DNA of 64,000 nt from Ornithinimicrobium cerasi (GCF_003702705.1 NZ_QZMN01000004.1:62001-126000); one strand, 5' to 3'. Shown: positions 17,440-27,600, counted from the first letter of the stretch. The notes: generated by a model not told the origin, from the sequence alone. Made by a program: numbers and translations.

Positions 17440-18000
17440 TCAGCGCGGGGGCAGCAGGGGCCAGTCGTGCGGGGGGTCCTCCCCGGCACGACCGTCGATC
17501 GCCTCGCGCAGCAGGTCCAGGTGGCCCGTGTGGCGGCCGTACTCCTCGATGAGGTCGTGCAGGTGGCGCCGCACGCTCGGCCGGGCGTCCTCGAGCTCCA
17601 GGTGGCCGGGCTGGTCGAGACCGCCGTCCGCGAGCAGGCGCTCGAGGGTGGACCGGGACCGGGCGACCGCCGCCGCCCACAGGGCGTAGACCGACTCCGC
17701 GCTCTCGTCCTCGTCCACGGTGAACTGCCAGCGGGCCACGTCGTCCTCGGGCACCGACAACCAGGTGACCGGCGGCTGACCGGCCATCCGCCAGCAGAAC
17801 ACGTCGTCCTCCACCACGGCCAGGTGCTTGAGCAGGCCTCCGACGGACAGCTCGGAGGACGGGACCGGCCGGGAACGGAGCTGGTCGACGTCGAGCCCGT
17901 CGGCCTTCCAGCGGAAGGTGGCGCGCAGCCGCTCGAGCGTGCCGACGGCGTGCTCGACGTCGGTGCCGGCCAGGGGCGGCTCCCAGGGTGGGTCGGTCAT
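17440..18000 (-). CDS. DinB/DUF664 family protein
   Basis: The 186-residue protein fits the DinB-like four-helix bundle. Candidate metal ligands are His in [11 protein letters not shown] and the pair in [18 protein letters not shown]. Relatives in Actinobacteria include mycothiol- or bacillithiol-dependent transferases, but this paralogue has no defined substrate. The ATG has an AGAGGA Shine-Dalgarno sequence, and a TAGCGT -10-like box lies about 35 bases further upstream. It is a stand-alone gene between rlmN and the LOG-like gene. Confidence 0.78.
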   Translation of the reverse strand: MTDPPWEPPLAGTDVEHAVGTLERLRATFRWKADGLDVDQLRSRPVPSSELSVGGLLKHLAVVEDDVFCWRMAGQPPVTWLSVPEDDVARWQFTVDEDESAESVYALWAAAVARSRSTLERLLADGGLDQPGHLELEDARPSVRRHLHDLIEEYGRHTGHLDLLREAIDGRAGEDPPHDWPLLPPR

Positions 18001-18053
18001 GGTGGGTCCTCTCGGGCGGGGGCGTTCCCCACGACGCTAGCGACCCCGACGGG

Positions 18054-19292
18054 TCAACGAGGGTCGGGCAGCGGGGCCTGCGGACAGACCGTGTCCGCGA
18101 CGAGCGCCGCCGCCTCGTCCACGGTGTCCACGAGGTGGAGCGCACCACCCATCCGCCGCCCCCGGCCGAGCGCCTGCAGCAGCGGCCACACGGGGAGGTG
18201 GTCGGTCCAGTGGTGCCGTCCGACGAGGACGACGGGGGGCAGCGGACGGTCCACGAGGTCGACCTCGTAGTAGAGCCGGGTCGCCATCTGCAGGACCTCC
18301 TGCACCGTGCCGGCGGCGCCGGGCAGCACGACGAGGCCGTCGCGGGAGTGGGCCAGGAGGAGGTCCTCGCGCAGCGCGTTGGAGAAGAACTTCGCGACCA
18401 GCTGGGCGAAGGCGTTGGGCGGCTCGTGCCCGTAGTACCAGGTCGGGATCCCTAGGCTGCGCAGCTGCGGGACGTCTCCCGAGCGCGAGCGTGCCTCCAG
18501 CGCGGGCAGCACCCAGGCGGCGATGTCGGGGGCGAAGTCGGGCACCCTGGCCACGGCGTGCAGGGCGTCGGCCAGGACGACCTCGTCGCAGGCCCAGGCA
18601 CCCAGGTTGGCGGCCTCCATCGCGCCGGGACCCCCACCCGTGGCGACGAGCGACCCCGACTCCGCGACCCGGTGACCCAGCAGTGCCGCCGCGGCGAACT
18701 CGTCGGTCCCGCGGCGGAGCGCGTGACCACCCATCACCCCGACCACGCGTCGTCCCTGGACCAGCGCCGTCAGGGCGTCGGACATCGCGTCGTCGTGGAT
18801 GGCGCGCAGGGCGGTGACGTAGGCGTCGTGCCGGACCGTGGCGTCCTCGAACCAGCGGTAGGCGCGGGCGTCCACGGTCGCGTCGTACCCGTCCTCGGCG
18901 AGCCCGGCGTAGAGCTCCTGCGGGGTGTACAGCCGCGCGCGGTAGGGGTCCACCGGTGCGCGGTGGTCGGCCGGGAAGACGATGGCCCCGTGCGCGCGCA
19001 GGTGATCCTCCACCTCCTCGTCGAGCCGGCCGCCCAGGATCACGATGCCCCCGAGGTCGTCGCGGGAGAGCAGCAGCTCGCGGTCCCGCCGCAGGTCCAG
19101 CCCCTGCAGTCGCAGCCCGCGCAGCGGTGCAGGGGACCGCAGCAGCGAGGCCCAGGTCGCCTCGTCCTCGACCTCGCGCCCGGCCGCCGCGGCGAGGCTC
19201 TCGGCGCGCGGGTACCTGACCTCCTGGCTGGGCCGCCACCCCACCGGCACCTCGGAGACCCGGGCGCTGACGGGGCGCTGGAGGCTCGGCAT
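18054..19292 (-). CDS. LOG/PpnN-like Rossmann-fold nucleotide-binding protein
   Basis: The 412-residue protein has the lysine-decarboxylase-like LOG fold in its second half. VVGVMGGHALRRGTDEF starts the Rossmann domain, GGGPGAMEAANLGA is the first LOG motif and PGAAGTVQEVLQ corresponds to PGGxGTxxE with Gly-to-Ala changes. LOG proteins hydrolyse nucleoside 5'-monophosphates to base and ribose 5-phosphate. The length and N-terminal extension make it closer to PpnN-type nucleosidases than to plant-type LOG. The start codon lies in a GGTATGCCG motif, and a TAGGGT box six bases upstream suggests a leaderless mRNA. Confidence 0.75.
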   Translation of the reverse strand: MPSLQRPVSARVSEVPVGWRPSQEVRYPRAESLAAAAGREVEDEATWASLLRSPAPLRGLRLQGLDLRRDRELLLSRDDLGGIVILGGRLDEEVEDHLRAHGAIVFPADHRAPVDPYRARLYTPQELYAGLAEDGYDATVDARAYRWFEDATVRHDAYVTALRAIHDDAMSDALTALVQGRRVVGVMGGHALRRGTDEFAAAALLGHRVAESGSLVATGGGPGAMEAANLGAWACDEVVLADALHAVARVPDFAPDIAAWVLPALEARSRSGDVPQLRSLGIPTWYYGHEPPNAFAQLVAKFFSNALREDLLLAHSRDGLVVLPGAAGTVQEVLQMATRLYYEVDLVDRPLPPVVLVGRHHWTDHLPVWPLLQALGRGRRMGGALHLVDTVDEAAALVADTVCPQAPLPDPR

Positions 19293-19298
19293 ACCCCG

Positions 19299-19304
19299 AC
19301 CCTA
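19299..19304 (-). promoter_or_regulatory. -10 box TAGGGT for leaderless LOG-like gene
   Basis: On the reverse strand TAGGGT ends six bases before the ATG at 19292. The divergent prpE-like gene starts 134 bases away. Confidence 0.45.
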
Positions 19305-19426
19305 TGCACCCTGGCACCCACCCGCCGGACCGGTGCCTCGTGCCGCCCGGCGCAGCACCCGGCCCGCCCGCCGAGCGGCGCCCACCCCACGGGCGACCAG
19401 GCGCGCGCCGGGTGTTGACTTGGCCC

Positions 19427-21349
19427 ATGAGCGACGGAGCCCTTGCCCAGCAGACCTACCGCGACACCGTGGCCGCGAGCCTGCAGGACCCGGCCGGCTT
19501 CTGGGGCGAGGCCGCCGGTCTGATCGACTGGTTCACCCCGCCCCGCCAGGTCCTCGACGACAGCCGGGCTCCCTTCTACCGGTGGTTCCCCGACGGGCGG
19601 CTCAACGTCTGCTTCAACGCCCTGGACCGGCACGTGGTGCACGGTCGCGCCGACCAGACCGCGCTCATCTACGACAGCCCCGTCACCGGGTCCCGGGCCA
19701 CCTTCACCTACGCCCAGCTGCTCGACCTCGTCGCCCGCTTCGCGGGCGTGCTGCGCGACCTCGGCGTGGTCAAGGGGGACCGGGTCGTGGTCTACATGCC
19801 GATGGTGCCCGAGGCGGTCGTGGCGATGCTCGCCTGCGCCCGGATCGGGGCGGTGCACTCCGTGGTCTTCGGCGGTTTCGCCCCCGCCGAGCTCGCCGCG
19901 CGCCTCGACGACGCAGCGCCGAAGGTCGTGGTGTCCGCCTCCTGCGGCATCGAGCCGAGCCGCGTCGTCCCCTACAAGCCGATGCTCGACGAGGCCATCG
20001 AGCGCTCGGCACACAAGCCGGACCACTGCGTCATCCTGCAGCGCGAGCAGCAGCGGTGCGAGATGGGCGCGCGCGACCTCGACTGGAAGCAGCTCATGAA
20101 CCCCGACGCGGTGGCTCCGGCGGAGTGCGTCCCGGTGGCGGCGACCGACCCTCTCTACGTGCTCTACACCTCGGGCACCACCGGGAAGCCCAAGGGCATC
20201 GTGCGCGACAGCGGCGGGTATGCCGTCGCGCTGCGCTGGTCGATGACCAACCTCTACGGCGTCGAGCCGGGGGAGACCTGGCTGTGCGGGTCCGACGTCG
20301 GCTGGGTCGTCGGGCACTCCTACATCGTCTACGCGCCGCTGCTCACGGGTGCGACGACGGTGCTCTTCGAGGGCAAGCCGGTCGGGACCCCGGACGCCGG
20401 GACCTACTGGCGCCTGATCGAGGAGCACGACGTCGTGGCCGCCTTCACCGCCCCCACCGCCATCCGGGCGATCAAGAAGCAGGACCCGCAGGGCGAGCTG
20501 GTGCGCGGTCACGACCTCTCCTCGCTGCGCACCCTGTTCCTGGCCGGCGAGCGGCTCGACCCGGACACCTGGCGGTGGGCGACCGACCACCTCGGGGTCC
20601 CCGTCGTCGACAACTGGTGGCAGACCGAGACGGGCTGGCCGATCGCGACCAACCCGGTGGGGGTGACCCTGTTCGACATCAAGCCTGGCAGCCCGACGCT
20701 GCCCACCGTCGGCTACGACGTGCAGGTGCTCGACGAGAGGGGTACCCCGGTGCCGCCCGGCGTGGAGGGGGCGATCTGCATCCGGCTGCCCCTGCCCCCC
20801 GGCACCCTGCCGACCCTGTGGCAGGACGACGACCGCTACGTCTCCTCCTACCTGTCGGCCTACGACGGCTACTACCTGACGGGGGACGGCGGGTACCTCG
20901 ACGAGGACGGCTACCTCTACGTCATGGGCCGCACCGACGACGTGCTCAACGTCGCCGGGCACCGGCTCTCGACGGGGTCGCTGGAGGAGGCGCTCGCCGG
21001 CCACCCGTCGGTGGCCGAGTGCGCCGTCATCGGTGTCCACGACGAGCTCAAGGGTCAGGTGCCGCGCGCCCTCGTCGTGCTCAAGGGGGGCATCGACCTC
21101 GACGACGAGGGCCGCCGGCGGCTCGAGGCGGAGCTGGTCCGGCGGGTCCGCGAGGAGGTCGGTCCGGTGGCCGCCCTGCGCCAGGTGGACGTCGTCGACG
21201 GCCTGCCCAAGACCCGCTCCGGGAAGATCCTGCGCAGGACGATGAGGCAGATCGCCGACGGCCAGGAGGCCGCCGTGCCCTCGACCATCGAGGACGTGGC
21301 TGTCCTCGAGGCGCTCGGGCCGGTGCTGCGCGGGGACCCGACCGGCTGA
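19427..21349 (+). CDS. Acyl-CoA synthetase, propionate-CoA ligase-like (PrpE/ACSS3)
   Basis: The 640-residue ANL-superfamily enzyme activates a short carboxylic acid to its acyl-CoA via an acyl-AMP. The phosphate-binding loop is YTSGTTGKPKG, VVDNWWQTETGWP is the acetyl/propionyl-CoA synthetase substrate motif, and the hinge GRTDDVLNVAGHRLSTG is present. The catalytic lysine sits in LPKTRSGKILRR. The block SASCGIEPSRVVPYKPMLDE is typical of the PrpE/ACSS3 branch rather than AcsA. ATG 19427 matches the family start; upstream in-frame codons do not. The end is followed by about 100 bases with a candidate promoter for the next cassette. Confidence 0.88.
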   Translation: MSDGALAQQTYRDTVAASLQDPAGFWGEAAGLIDWFTPPRQVLDDSRAPFYRWFPDGRLNVCFNALDRHVVHGRADQTALIYDSPVTGSRATFTYAQLLDLVARFAGVLRDLGVVKGDRVVVYMPMVPEAVVAMLACARIGAVHSVVFGGFAPAELAARLDDAAPKVVVSASCGIEPSRVVPYKPMLDEAIERSAHKPDHCVILQREQQRCEMGARDLDWKQLMNPDAVAPAECVPVAATDPLYVLYTSGTTGKPKGIVRDSGGYAVALRWSMTNLYGVEPGETWLCGSDVGWVVGHSYIVYAPLLTGATTVLFEGKPVGTPDAGTYWRLIEEHDVVAAFTAPTAIRAIKKQDPQGELVRGHDLSSLRTLFLAGERLDPDTWRWATDHLGVPVVDNWWQTETGWPIATNPVGVTLFDIKPGSPTLPTVGYDVQVLDERGTPVPPGVEGAICIRLPLPPGTLPTLWQDDDRYVSSYLSAYDGYYLTGDGGYLDEDGYLYVMGRTDDVLNVAGHRLSTGSLEEALAGHPSVAECAVIGVHDELKGQVPRALVVLKGGIDLDDEGRRRLEAELVRRVREEVGPVAALRQVDVVDGLPKTRSGKILRRTMRQIADGQEAAVPSTIEDVAVLEALGPVLRGDPTG

Positions 21350-21455
21350 GCCGGCGCCGCGCGCCTGTGGACAGGCGCAGCGGCGGGTCCCCTCCCGTTC
21401 CTATCCTGCTGGAAGTGCCGGGCCATCCGGTCCGGCGCGGGGGAGGGGAGGATCC

Positions 21456-21779
21456 ATGGGGTATGCCGTGCAGGTCGGGCCCGAGGCGCTCACGGCGGAC
21501 GCGTCGAGGCTGGCGCGGGTGGCGGAGACGGTGGACGGTGTCGCCGACCGGCTCGCGGGCGGCTGCGGGGTGGCGGCGGCCGCGGCGGGAGGAGCCGAGC
21601 TCTCGACCGCGCTCGAGTCCGCCGGCCGCACGGCGGCCGGGGCGCTGCACGAGGCGGCGGCGCTCGTCGGCGACCTGGGCCTGGCCACCGACGCGGCCGC
21701 CACGGACTACCGGCTGCTCGAGCAGGCGCTGACCCGGCGGTGGGCGGGGCCGCGGGACGACGCCGGGGGGGACCGGTGA
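21456..21779 (+). CDS. EspC/WXG-like small helical protein
   Basis: The 107-residue protein is Ala-rich, predicted all-helical and without signal peptide. Its N-terminus, VGPEALTADASRLARVAE, resembles the start of EspC-type ESX secretion targets (PF10824), which begin with a short strand and a DPxxLxxxAxxL helix. A canonical WXG motif is missing; a Gly-Gly turn (GGCGVAAAAAGG) separates two helices. ATG 21456 is preceded by a GGGGAGGGGAGG tract, and GGTATGCCG lies over codons 2-4. Its stop overlaps the next start (GTGA). Function is inferred from resemblance only. Confidence 0.55.
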   Translation: MGYAVQVGPEALTADASRLARVAETVDGVADRLAGGCGVAAAAAGGAELSTALESAGRTAAGALHEAAALVGDLGLATDAAATDYRLLEQALTRRWAGPRDDAGGDR

Positions 21780-22966
21780 CCGCGGGAGTGCTGGCGGCGG
21801 ACCCCGTCGCGCTGCGCTCCGCCGCCGCGTCGCTGCGCGGGTTCGCGCAGTCCCTGGAGGAGTCGTCGACGACGGTCGCCGGGAGCCGTGACGACGGCTC
21901 CTGGCGCGGCCTGGCGGCGTTCGAGCAGGGCGCCCGCCGCGCCGAGACGGCGTCGATGCTGCGCTCGCTCGGCGACCCGCTGAGGGGGGTCGCCCTCGGC
22001 CTGGACCGGGTGGCGGTCGTCGCGGAGGACGCCGGCGACCGGGTCCGACGGCACCGACGGGCCCTCGACGACGTGGACCACGAGCGCGCGGCGCTGCGGG
22101 CCGCAGGACCGCCTCCGGAGCCGGTCGGGGCACAGGGGTGGCAGGCCCGCCTGCGCGCGCTGGAGGACGAGCGGCTCCGGCTCGAGGGCCTCGTGGCGCG
22201 GGCGCGGGAGGAGTTCGCCGAGGTCCAGCGGGCGGTGGCGACGAGCATCGAGCGGCAGCTGGGCGCCGAGCTCTACGCCCTGGTCGGCACCCTGGCGCTG
22301 CTCCACGAGACGGCCCGGCGGGGCGAGCGGGGCTGGCGGGGCGTCCGGGTCACGACGGCCGCGTTCTACGCCGTGCACCGCCTGCACCGGATGCGGGTGC
22401 CCGGCGGCGAGCGGACGCTCCACCTCGTCTCCCAGAGGGTCCGGGACGCCGTGGAGCGGCTCGACCGGCAGCCCCCGGGCTGGGTGGCCAGGGTGCCCGT
22501 CGCAGGTCGCCGGGTGGCGGCGGTGGCGGCGAAGGGGGCGCCGCTCCTCGTCCTGGTGGACGCCGTCCCGAGGATGGTCGACGGAGGCGGTCACGCGGGG
22601 GCCCGCGGTGTCACGACGAGGGTTCTCGCCGGTCTCGCCGTCGCCGGCGTCGTCGCGGTGGTGGTCGTCCCCACGGCGACCGCGGGGGTCCCCCTGGTCG
22701 CCGCCGCCGCCGTGGGTGCGGGCGCCTACCAGGTGTGGATGGGGGCCAGCTGGGCCTACGACCACCGGCACCAGCTCGGCCGGGTGGCCGGCCGGACGTG
22801 GTCCACGGCGAAGGACGTGGCAGCCCGCGGGTGGTCGGCGGGCCGCGGCCTGGCCGACCGGACGGTGGACCGGGCAGCCGACCGGGCTCGGTCTGGTCTG
22901 GAGCGGCTGCGCCGGCGGTGGTCACTCCCCTCGCCGGGACAGGCCCTGGCCGGGGTCCTCCCGTGA
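21776..22966 (+). CDS. WXG-like N-terminal domain protein with membrane segments
   Basis: The 396-residue protein starts with DPVALRSAAASLRGFAQSLE and, after DDGSWRGLAAFEQGARRAE, a second long helical region. This is like the N-terminal targeting domains of actinobacterial type VII secretion substrates; SWRGLAAFE could be a WxG turn. A charged coiled-coil region follows (about 110-160). Then come two hydrophobic segments around 282-325 and a basic C-terminus. The GTG start overlaps the stop of the small upstream protein, and its own stop overlaps the next GTG. I do not recognise a catalytic toxin domain. Confidence 0.55.
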   Translation: MTAGVLAADPVALRSAAASLRGFAQSLEESSTTVAGSRDDGSWRGLAAFEQGARRAETASMLRSLGDPLRGVALGLDRVAVVAEDAGDRVRRHRRALDDVDHERAALRAAGPPPEPVGAQGWQARLRALEDERLRLEGLVARAREEFAEVQRAVATSIERQLGAELYALVGTLALLHETARRGERGWRGVRVTTAAFYAVHRLHRMRVPGGERTLHLVSQRVRDAVERLDRQPPGWVARVPVAGRRVAAVAAKGAPLLVLVDAVPRMVDGGGHAGARGVTTRVLAGLAVAGVVAVVVVPTATAGVPLVAAAAVGAGAYQVWMGASWAYDHRHQLGRVAGRTWSTAKDVAARGWSAGRGLADRTVDRAADRARSGLERLRRRWSLPSPGQALAGVLP

Positions 22967-23829
22967 TCCTGGCGCTGGCCGTCACGGCGGCCGAGCTCGC
23001 CGAGCTCGAGGGCGCGCACCTGCGCTCGCTCGGGGTGGGTGAGGAACCGCTCGCGGGCCGGTCACCGGTGGGGACCGCGGCGGGCACGGCGGCCGCCGCG
23101 ACGGCCGCCGAGGCCCGGCGCTCCCTCGTGGCCAGGGGGCTGCTCACGGCCGACGGCTCGCTGGTCGGGGAGGGTGGCAGGGACCGGGGCAGGGTCGGGG
23201 ACGAGGACGAGGACGGGGACGAGGACGAGGACGAGGACGTGGACGAGGACGACGTCGACGGGGCCGGTGCCGAGGCCGTGCTGGTGGTGAGGACGACCCT
23301 CGACGTCCGCGTCTCGGCCACGTGCACGATCGTCGTCGAACGACTGGTGACCGCCGCCGAGCCCGACCAGGTCGCGCACGGCGTGCGCCTGGTCCACCTG
23401 TTCGACGGCCTCGCCTGCGTCGAGGACGTGGGGGACGACGGTGGTCGTCACCTCTGGCTCGTGCCCGATCCCGAGGAGGTCGTGGGCGCCGTGGTCGCGG
23501 TCACCGTGCCCGGGGACGCCACGCCGGGGGAGGGGGCGGCGCGCAGGGCGGCGGCCCACCGCCCGGACGCGATGGGCGACCTGCTCGACGGGCCCACCGT
23601 CCTCGCGACGCTGTCGGTGGTGGCCCGCGACGGCGCAATCAGCGGCGAGCACCTCCTCGCGCTGGGTCCGCGCGGGTGCTGGGTCGCCCACGTGGACAGC
23701 CCGCGGGGGCCGGGCGCTGACCTCGACTTCCTCCCGGCCGACCCGGGTTGGGTGGCGCGCCGGGTGCGGGACGTGCAGGGGACGGGGCACCCGGCCCCCG
23801 TGGGGGAGGAGGGCACAATGGCCCGGTGA
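22963..23829 (+). CDS. Hypothetical protein with acidic tract, possibly EspG-like
   Basis: The 288-residue protein has three parts. An Ala-rich N-terminal region contains [20 protein letters not shown] and [16 protein letters not shown] run of about 20 Asp/Glu residues follows, encoded by GACGAG hexamers (23200-23259). The C-terminal half is a beta-rich domain with two strand-rich segments, ending in a [10 protein letters not shown]-type turn and [11 protein letters not shown]. The overall plan resembles EspG chaperones of ESX systems, but similarity is weak. The GTG starts in an overlap with the previous gene, and its stop overlaps the dxr start. It lies in one coupled unit with dxr. Confidence 0.5.
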   Translation: MILALAVTAAELAELEGAHLRSLGVGEEPLAGRSPVGTAAGTAAAATAAEARRSLVARGLLTADGSLVGEGGRDRGRVGDEDEDGDEDEDEDVDEDDVDGAGAEAVLVVRTTLDVRVSATCTIVVERLVTAAEPDQVAHGVRLVHLFDGLACVEDVGDDGGRHLWLVPDPEEVVGAVVAVTVPGDATPGEGAARRAAAHRPDAMGDLLDGPTVLATLSVVARDGAISGEHLLALGPRGCWVAHVDSPRGPGADLDFLPADPGWVARRVRDVQGTGHPAPVGEEGTMAR

Positions 23830-25061
23830 CGCACCGCACCGTGACCCTCCTCGGCTCGACCGGGTCGATCGGCACCCAGGCCGTCGAGGTGATCCTGGCC
23901 CATCCCGAGCAGTTCACGGTCCGAGCCCTGTCCGCCGGTGGTGCCGACGTCGGGTTGCTCGCACGCCAGGCTGTCGAGCTCGACGTCGAGCAGGTGGCGG
24001 TGGCGCGCGACGACGAGGACACCCGCGCCGCGGTCCACCGGGCGCTGGAGGCAGCCGCCCGCGAGGCCGGCCGAACGGCATACCGTCCGGAGGTGCTCCT
24101 CGGGCCGGACGCGTCCACCGCGGTCGCCGGCAACGGCGCCGACGTCGTGCTCAACGGGATCACGGGGAGCATCGGCCTGCGCCCCACCCTCGCCGCCCTG
24201 GCCGCCGGCAGCACCCTCGCCCTGGCCAACAAGGAGTCCCTCATCGTGGGCGGACCGATCGTGCGGGCCGCGGCGGGGCCGGGACAGATCGTCCCGGTCG
24301 ACTCCGAGCACAGCGCTATCGCCCAGTGCCTGCGGGGGGGTCGGCGGGAGGAGCTGCGCCGGCTGGTGGTCACCGCGAGCGGCGGGCCCTTCCGGGGGAT
24401 GACCCGCGAGCAGCTGCGGGACGTCACCCCGCAGCAGGCGCTCGCCCACCCGACCTGGGACATGGGCCGGGTGGTCACCACCAACTCCGCCACCCTGGTC
24501 AACAAGGGCCTGGAGGTCATCGAGGCGCACCTGCTCTTCGACGTCCCCTTCGACGACATCGAGGTCGTGGTCCACCCGCAGTCCGTGGTGCACTCCATGG
24601 TCGAGTTCGTGGACGGATCCACGCTGGTGCAGGCCTCCCCGCCCACCATGCACATCCCGATCGCGCTCGGCCTGTCCTGGCCGGACCGGTTGGTCGACGT
24701 GGCCGTGCCGTGCGACTGGAGCGCCGCCGCCACGTGGGAGTTCCACCCCCTCGACCACGAGGCGTTCCCCGCCGTGCGCCTGGCCGAGCAGGTGGGCCGG
24801 GCCGGGGGGACCTTCCCGGCCGTCTACAACGCGGCGAACGAGGTCTGCGTCGAGGCCTTCCACGACCGACGGCTGCCGTTCACCGGGATCGTCGACACGG
24901 TGGCCCGTGTCGTGGACGCCCACGCCGGCCGCCCCGGGAACGGAATCAGGGCCTCGTCGGTTGACCTGTCCGTGGACCAGGTGCTCGCGGCCGACGCCTG
25001 GGCCCGCGACGTCGCCGCCGACCTGGTGGTGGCCGGCACCCACGAGAAGAGCCCCCGTTGA
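23826..25061 (+). CDS. dxr: 1-deoxy-D-xylulose 5-phosphate reductoisomerase
   Basis: Dxr makes MEP, the first committed intermediate of the non-mevalonate isoprenoid pathway. The 411-residue protein shows the NADPH motif GSTGSIGTQ near the N-terminus and [11 protein letters not shown]. The metal/substrate residues are in [18 protein letters not shown] and [17 protein letters not shown] 23826 overlaps the preceding stop by four bases; the open frame upstream is unrelated. The TTG of the next gene overlaps the dxr stop. The dxr-protease-ispG order is conserved in Actinobacteria. Confidence 0.96.
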   Translation: MTHRTVTLLGSTGSIGTQAVEVILAHPEQFTVRALSAGGADVGLLARQAVELDVEQVAVARDDEDTRAAVHRALEAAAREAGRTAYRPEVLLGPDASTAVAGNGADVVLNGITGSIGLRPTLAALAAGSTLALANKESLIVGGPIVRAAAGPGQIVPVDSEHSAIAQCLRGGRREELRRLVVTASGGPFRGMTREQLRDVTPQQALAHPTWDMGRVVTTNSATLVNKGLEVIEAHLLFDVPFDDIEVVVHPQSVVHSMVEFVDGSTLVQASPPTMHIPIALGLSWPDRLVDVAVPCDWSAAATWEFHPLDHEAFPAVRLAEQVGRAGGTFPAVYNAANEVCVEAFHDRRLPFTGIVDTVARVVDAHAGRPGNGIRASSVDLSVDQVLAADAWARDVAADLVVAGTHEKSPR

Positions 25062-26383
25062 TCCTGTACCTGCTCGGCGTCCTCGTCATCGCCGTCGGCA
25101 TCGCCGTCTCCATCGCGCTGCACGAGGTGGGGCACCTCGTGCCGGCCAAGCGCTTCGGCGTCAAGGTCCCGCAGTACATGGTCGGCTTCGGGCCGACCCT
25201 CTGGTCGACCCGGCGCGGGGAGACGGAGTACGGGCTGAAGGCGGTGCCCCTCGGGGGCTACGTCCGGATGATCGGGATGTTCCCGCCCCGGGCCCAGGAC
25301 GGCGGTCGGCTGCGTCGCGCCACCTCCAACCCGTTCCACCAGATGGTCGAGCAGGCCAGGCAGGACTCCCTGGACGAGGTCGGACCGGGCGAGGAGCACC
25401 GTGTCTTCTACCGGCTGCCGGTGTGGCAGCGGCTGGTGGTCATGGCGGGCGGGCCGGTGATGAACCTCCTCATCTGCACCGCCCTGATCACGCTCATCCT
25501 CACCGTGCACGGGGTGGGCAACAACACCTCGACGGTGTCCGCCGTCGCGGAGTGCGCCAACACCGACGTCAGCGACGCGGACTGCGCCGGTCAGCCTCCC
25601 TCCCCGGCCCTCGAGGCCGGTCTGCAGGTGGGGGACACCATCGTCTCCGTCGACGGCACCGCGGTCACCGACTGGTCCGGGACCACCTACGCCATCCAGA
25701 ACGCCGGTGAGCAGGCCGTGTTCGTCATCGAGAGGGACGGTGAGCGCCGCAGCCTCACCGCCGACCTGGTGATGCGGGAGCGGCCGCTGATGAACGCCGA
25801 CGGCACGCTCCAGCTGGACGGGGCGGGCGACCCGGTCTGGGGGCAGGCCGGCTTCCTCGGCGCGTCGCCGACCTTCGTCTACGAGCCGCAGCCGGTGTCC
25901 GCGGTCCCGGGCGTGGTGGGGGAGATGTTCACCGGGACCGCCCGCATCATCCTCACGCTGCCGCAGCGGATGGTGGACGTCGCGCAGGCGGCCTTCGGCA
26001 CCGAGGAGCGCGACGTCGACGGGCCGATGTCCGTCGTGGGCGTGGGAAGGGTCGCCGGCGAGGTCGCCTCCGAGGGGGTCCTGGGCGTCGCGGACACCGT
26101 GGCCGAACGGTTCTGGATCGTCCTGTCCCTCATCGCCTCCCTCAACATGGCGCTGTTCGTCTTCAACCTCATCCCGCTCCTCCCGCTCGACGGCGGGCAC
26201 ATCGCAGGGGCGCTGTGGGAGGGGTTGAAGAAGGCGTGGGCCCGGGTACGCGGACTTCCCGTCCCCGGTCCGGTCGACACCGCCAAGGCGCTGCCGGTCG
26301 CGTACGCCGTGGCCGTGGGGCTGCTCGGGATGACCGCCCTGCTCATCTACGCCGACATCGTCAAGCCGATCAGTCTCGGCTGA
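25058..26383 (+). CDS. Site-2 zinc metalloprotease, RseP/Rip1 type (M50)
   Basis: This intramembrane protease cleaves membrane-bound regulators such as anti-sigma factors. The 441-residue protein begins with a transmembrane segment holding the zinc site HEVGH (about residues 23-27). A PDZ domain follows (about 180-245). C-terminal membrane segments contain [12 protein letters not shown], whose Asp is the third ligand. It is the counterpart of Mycobacterium Rip1 (Rv2869c), which lies in the same dxr-rip-gcpE order. A TTG start overlapping the dxr stop (TTGA) is the only start that fits the family. Confidence 0.93.
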   Translation: MILYLLGVLVIAVGIAVSIALHEVGHLVPAKRFGVKVPQYMVGFGPTLWSTRRGETEYGLKAVPLGGYVRMIGMFPPRAQDGGRLRRATSNPFHQMVEQARQDSLDEVGPGEEHRVFYRLPVWQRLVVMAGGPVMNLLICTALITLILTVHGVGNNTSTVSAVAECANTDVSDADCAGQPPSPALEAGLQVGDTIVSVDGTAVTDWSGTTYAIQNAGEQAVFVIERDGERRSLTADLVMRERPLMNADGTLQLDGAGDPVWGQAGFLGASPTFVYEPQPVSAVPGVVGEMFTGTARIILTLPQRMVDVAQAAFGTEERDVDGPMSVVGVGRVAGEVASEGVLGVADTVAERFWIVLSLIASLNMALFVFNLIPLLPLDGGHIAGALWEGLKKAWARVRGLPVPGPVDTAKALPVAYAVAVGLLGMTALLIYADIVKPISLG

Positions 26384-26413
26384 CGCCCAGCACGGTCTGA
26401 GAGACTGCTCCAC

Positions 26414-27583
26414 ATGACTGCTGGCACGCCCGTCTCGCTCGGCCTCCCCTCGCTCCCCCCTCCGGTCCTGGCACCACGACGGAGGTCCCGCAAGATCCGG
26501 GTCGGCAAGGTCGAGGTCGGTGGGGACGCGCCGGTCTCCGTGCAGTCGATGACGACGACCCCCACGACCGACATCAACGCGACCCTCCAGCAGATCGCCG
26601 AGCTGACGGCGACCGGCTGCGACATCGTCCGGGTCGCCTGCCCCACCCAGGACGACGCCGAGGCGTTGTCGGCCATCGCACGCAAGTCCCAGATCCCGGT
26701 CATCGCCGACATCCACTTCCAGCCGAAGTACGTGTTCGCGGCGATCGACGCCGGCTGCGCGGCCGTCCGGGTCAACCCCGGCAACATCCGCAAGTTCGAC
26801 GACCAGGTCAAGGAGATCGCGCGCGCGGCCAAGGACGCCGGCGTCTCGATCCGGATCGGCGTCAACGCCGGGTCGCTCGACCCGCGTCTCCTCAAGAAGT
26901 ACGGCAAGGCCACCCCCGAGGCCCTTGTCGAGTCGGCCGTCTGGGAGGCGAGCCTCTTCGAGGAGCACGACTTCCACGACTTCAAGATCTCGGTCAAGCA
27001 CAACGACCCGGTCATCATGGTGCGGGCCTACGAGATGCTCGCAGAGCGGGGCGACTGGCCCCTCCACCTGGGGGTGACGGAGGCGGGGCCCGCCTTCCAG
27101 GGCACCATCAAGTCCTCGGTCGCCTTCGGCGCCCTCCTCGCCAAGGGCATCGGTGACACCATCAGGGTCTCGCTGTCGGCCCCCCCGGTCGAGGAGGTCA
27201 AGGTCGGCAACCAGATCCTGCAGAGCCTCAACCTGCGTCCGCGCAAGCTGGAGATCGTCTCCTGCCCCTCCTGCGGCCGGGCCCAGGTCGACGTCTACAC
27301 GCTCGCCGAGGAGGTCACCGCGGGGCTGGAGGGTATGGAGATCCCGCTCCGCGTCGCCGTCATGGGGTGCGTCGTCAACGGCCCCGGGGAGGCGCGGGAG
27401 GCCGACCTCGGCGTGGCCTCCGGCAACGGCAAGGGACAGATCTTCGTCAAGGGGGAGGTCATCAAGACGGTCCCGGAGAGCCAGATCGTGGAGACCCTCA
27501 TCGAGGAGGCCATGCGGATCGCCGAGGAGATGGGTGAGCCGGTGGGCGGCGAACCGGGTTCACCCACCGTGACCGTGGGTTGA
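26414..27583 (+). CDS. ispG: 4-hydroxy-3-methylbut-2-enyl diphosphate synthase (IspG/GcpE)
   Basis: IspG reductively opens MEcPP to HMBPP using a [4Fe-4S] cluster, the penultimate MEP-pathway step. The 389-residue protein has the TIM-barrel sequence [27 protein letters not shown] and ISVKHNDP. The cluster cysteines are in [11 protein letters not shown] and [11 protein letters not shown]. An Ala/Pro-rich N-terminal tail of about 22 residues precedes the core. The ATG lies 30 bases after the protease gene. A weak ACCCAC/GTGGGT stem spans the last codons. Confidence 0.96.
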   Translation: MTAGTPVSLGLPSLPPPVLAPRRRSRKIRVGKVEVGGDAPVSVQSMTTTPTTDINATLQQIAELTATGCDIVRVACPTQDDAEALSAIARKSQIPVIADIHFQPKYVFAAIDAGCAAVRVNPGNIRKFDDQVKEIARAAKDAGVSIRIGVNAGSLDPRLLKKYGKATPEALVESAVWEASLFEEHDFHDFKISVKHNDPVIMVRAYEMLAERGDWPLHLGVTEAGPAFQGTIKSSVAFGALLAKGIGDTIRVSLSAPPVEEVKVGNQILQSLNLRPRKLEIVSCPSCGRAQVDVYTLAEEVTAGLEGMEIPLRVAVMGCVVNGPGEAREADLGVASGNGKGQIFVKGEVIKTVPESQIVETLIEEAMRIAEEMGEPVGGEPGSPTVTVG

Positions 27584-27588
27584 CCTAC

Positions 27589-27594
27589 TAGCGT
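27589..27594 (+). promoter_or_regulatory. -10 box TAGCGT for leaderless cupin-GNAT gene
   Basis: TAGCGT ends six bases before the ATG at 27601, in the 17-base gap after ispG. The gene therefore has a promoter of its own despite the short gap. Confidence 0.45.
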
Positions 27595-27600
27595 TCGGTC

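Noticed and set aside
19415-19420. TTGACT as a -35 box for the acyl-CoA synthetase gene
   Set aside because: It lies only seven bases before the start codon, leaving no room for a -10 and a transcription start upstream of the ATG.
19045-21732. A long plus-strand frame across the LOG-like gene end and the acyl-CoA synthetase gene
   Set aside because: It is out of frame with the real synthetase, which has complete catalytic motifs, and is Arg/Pro-rich as expected for a shadow frame.
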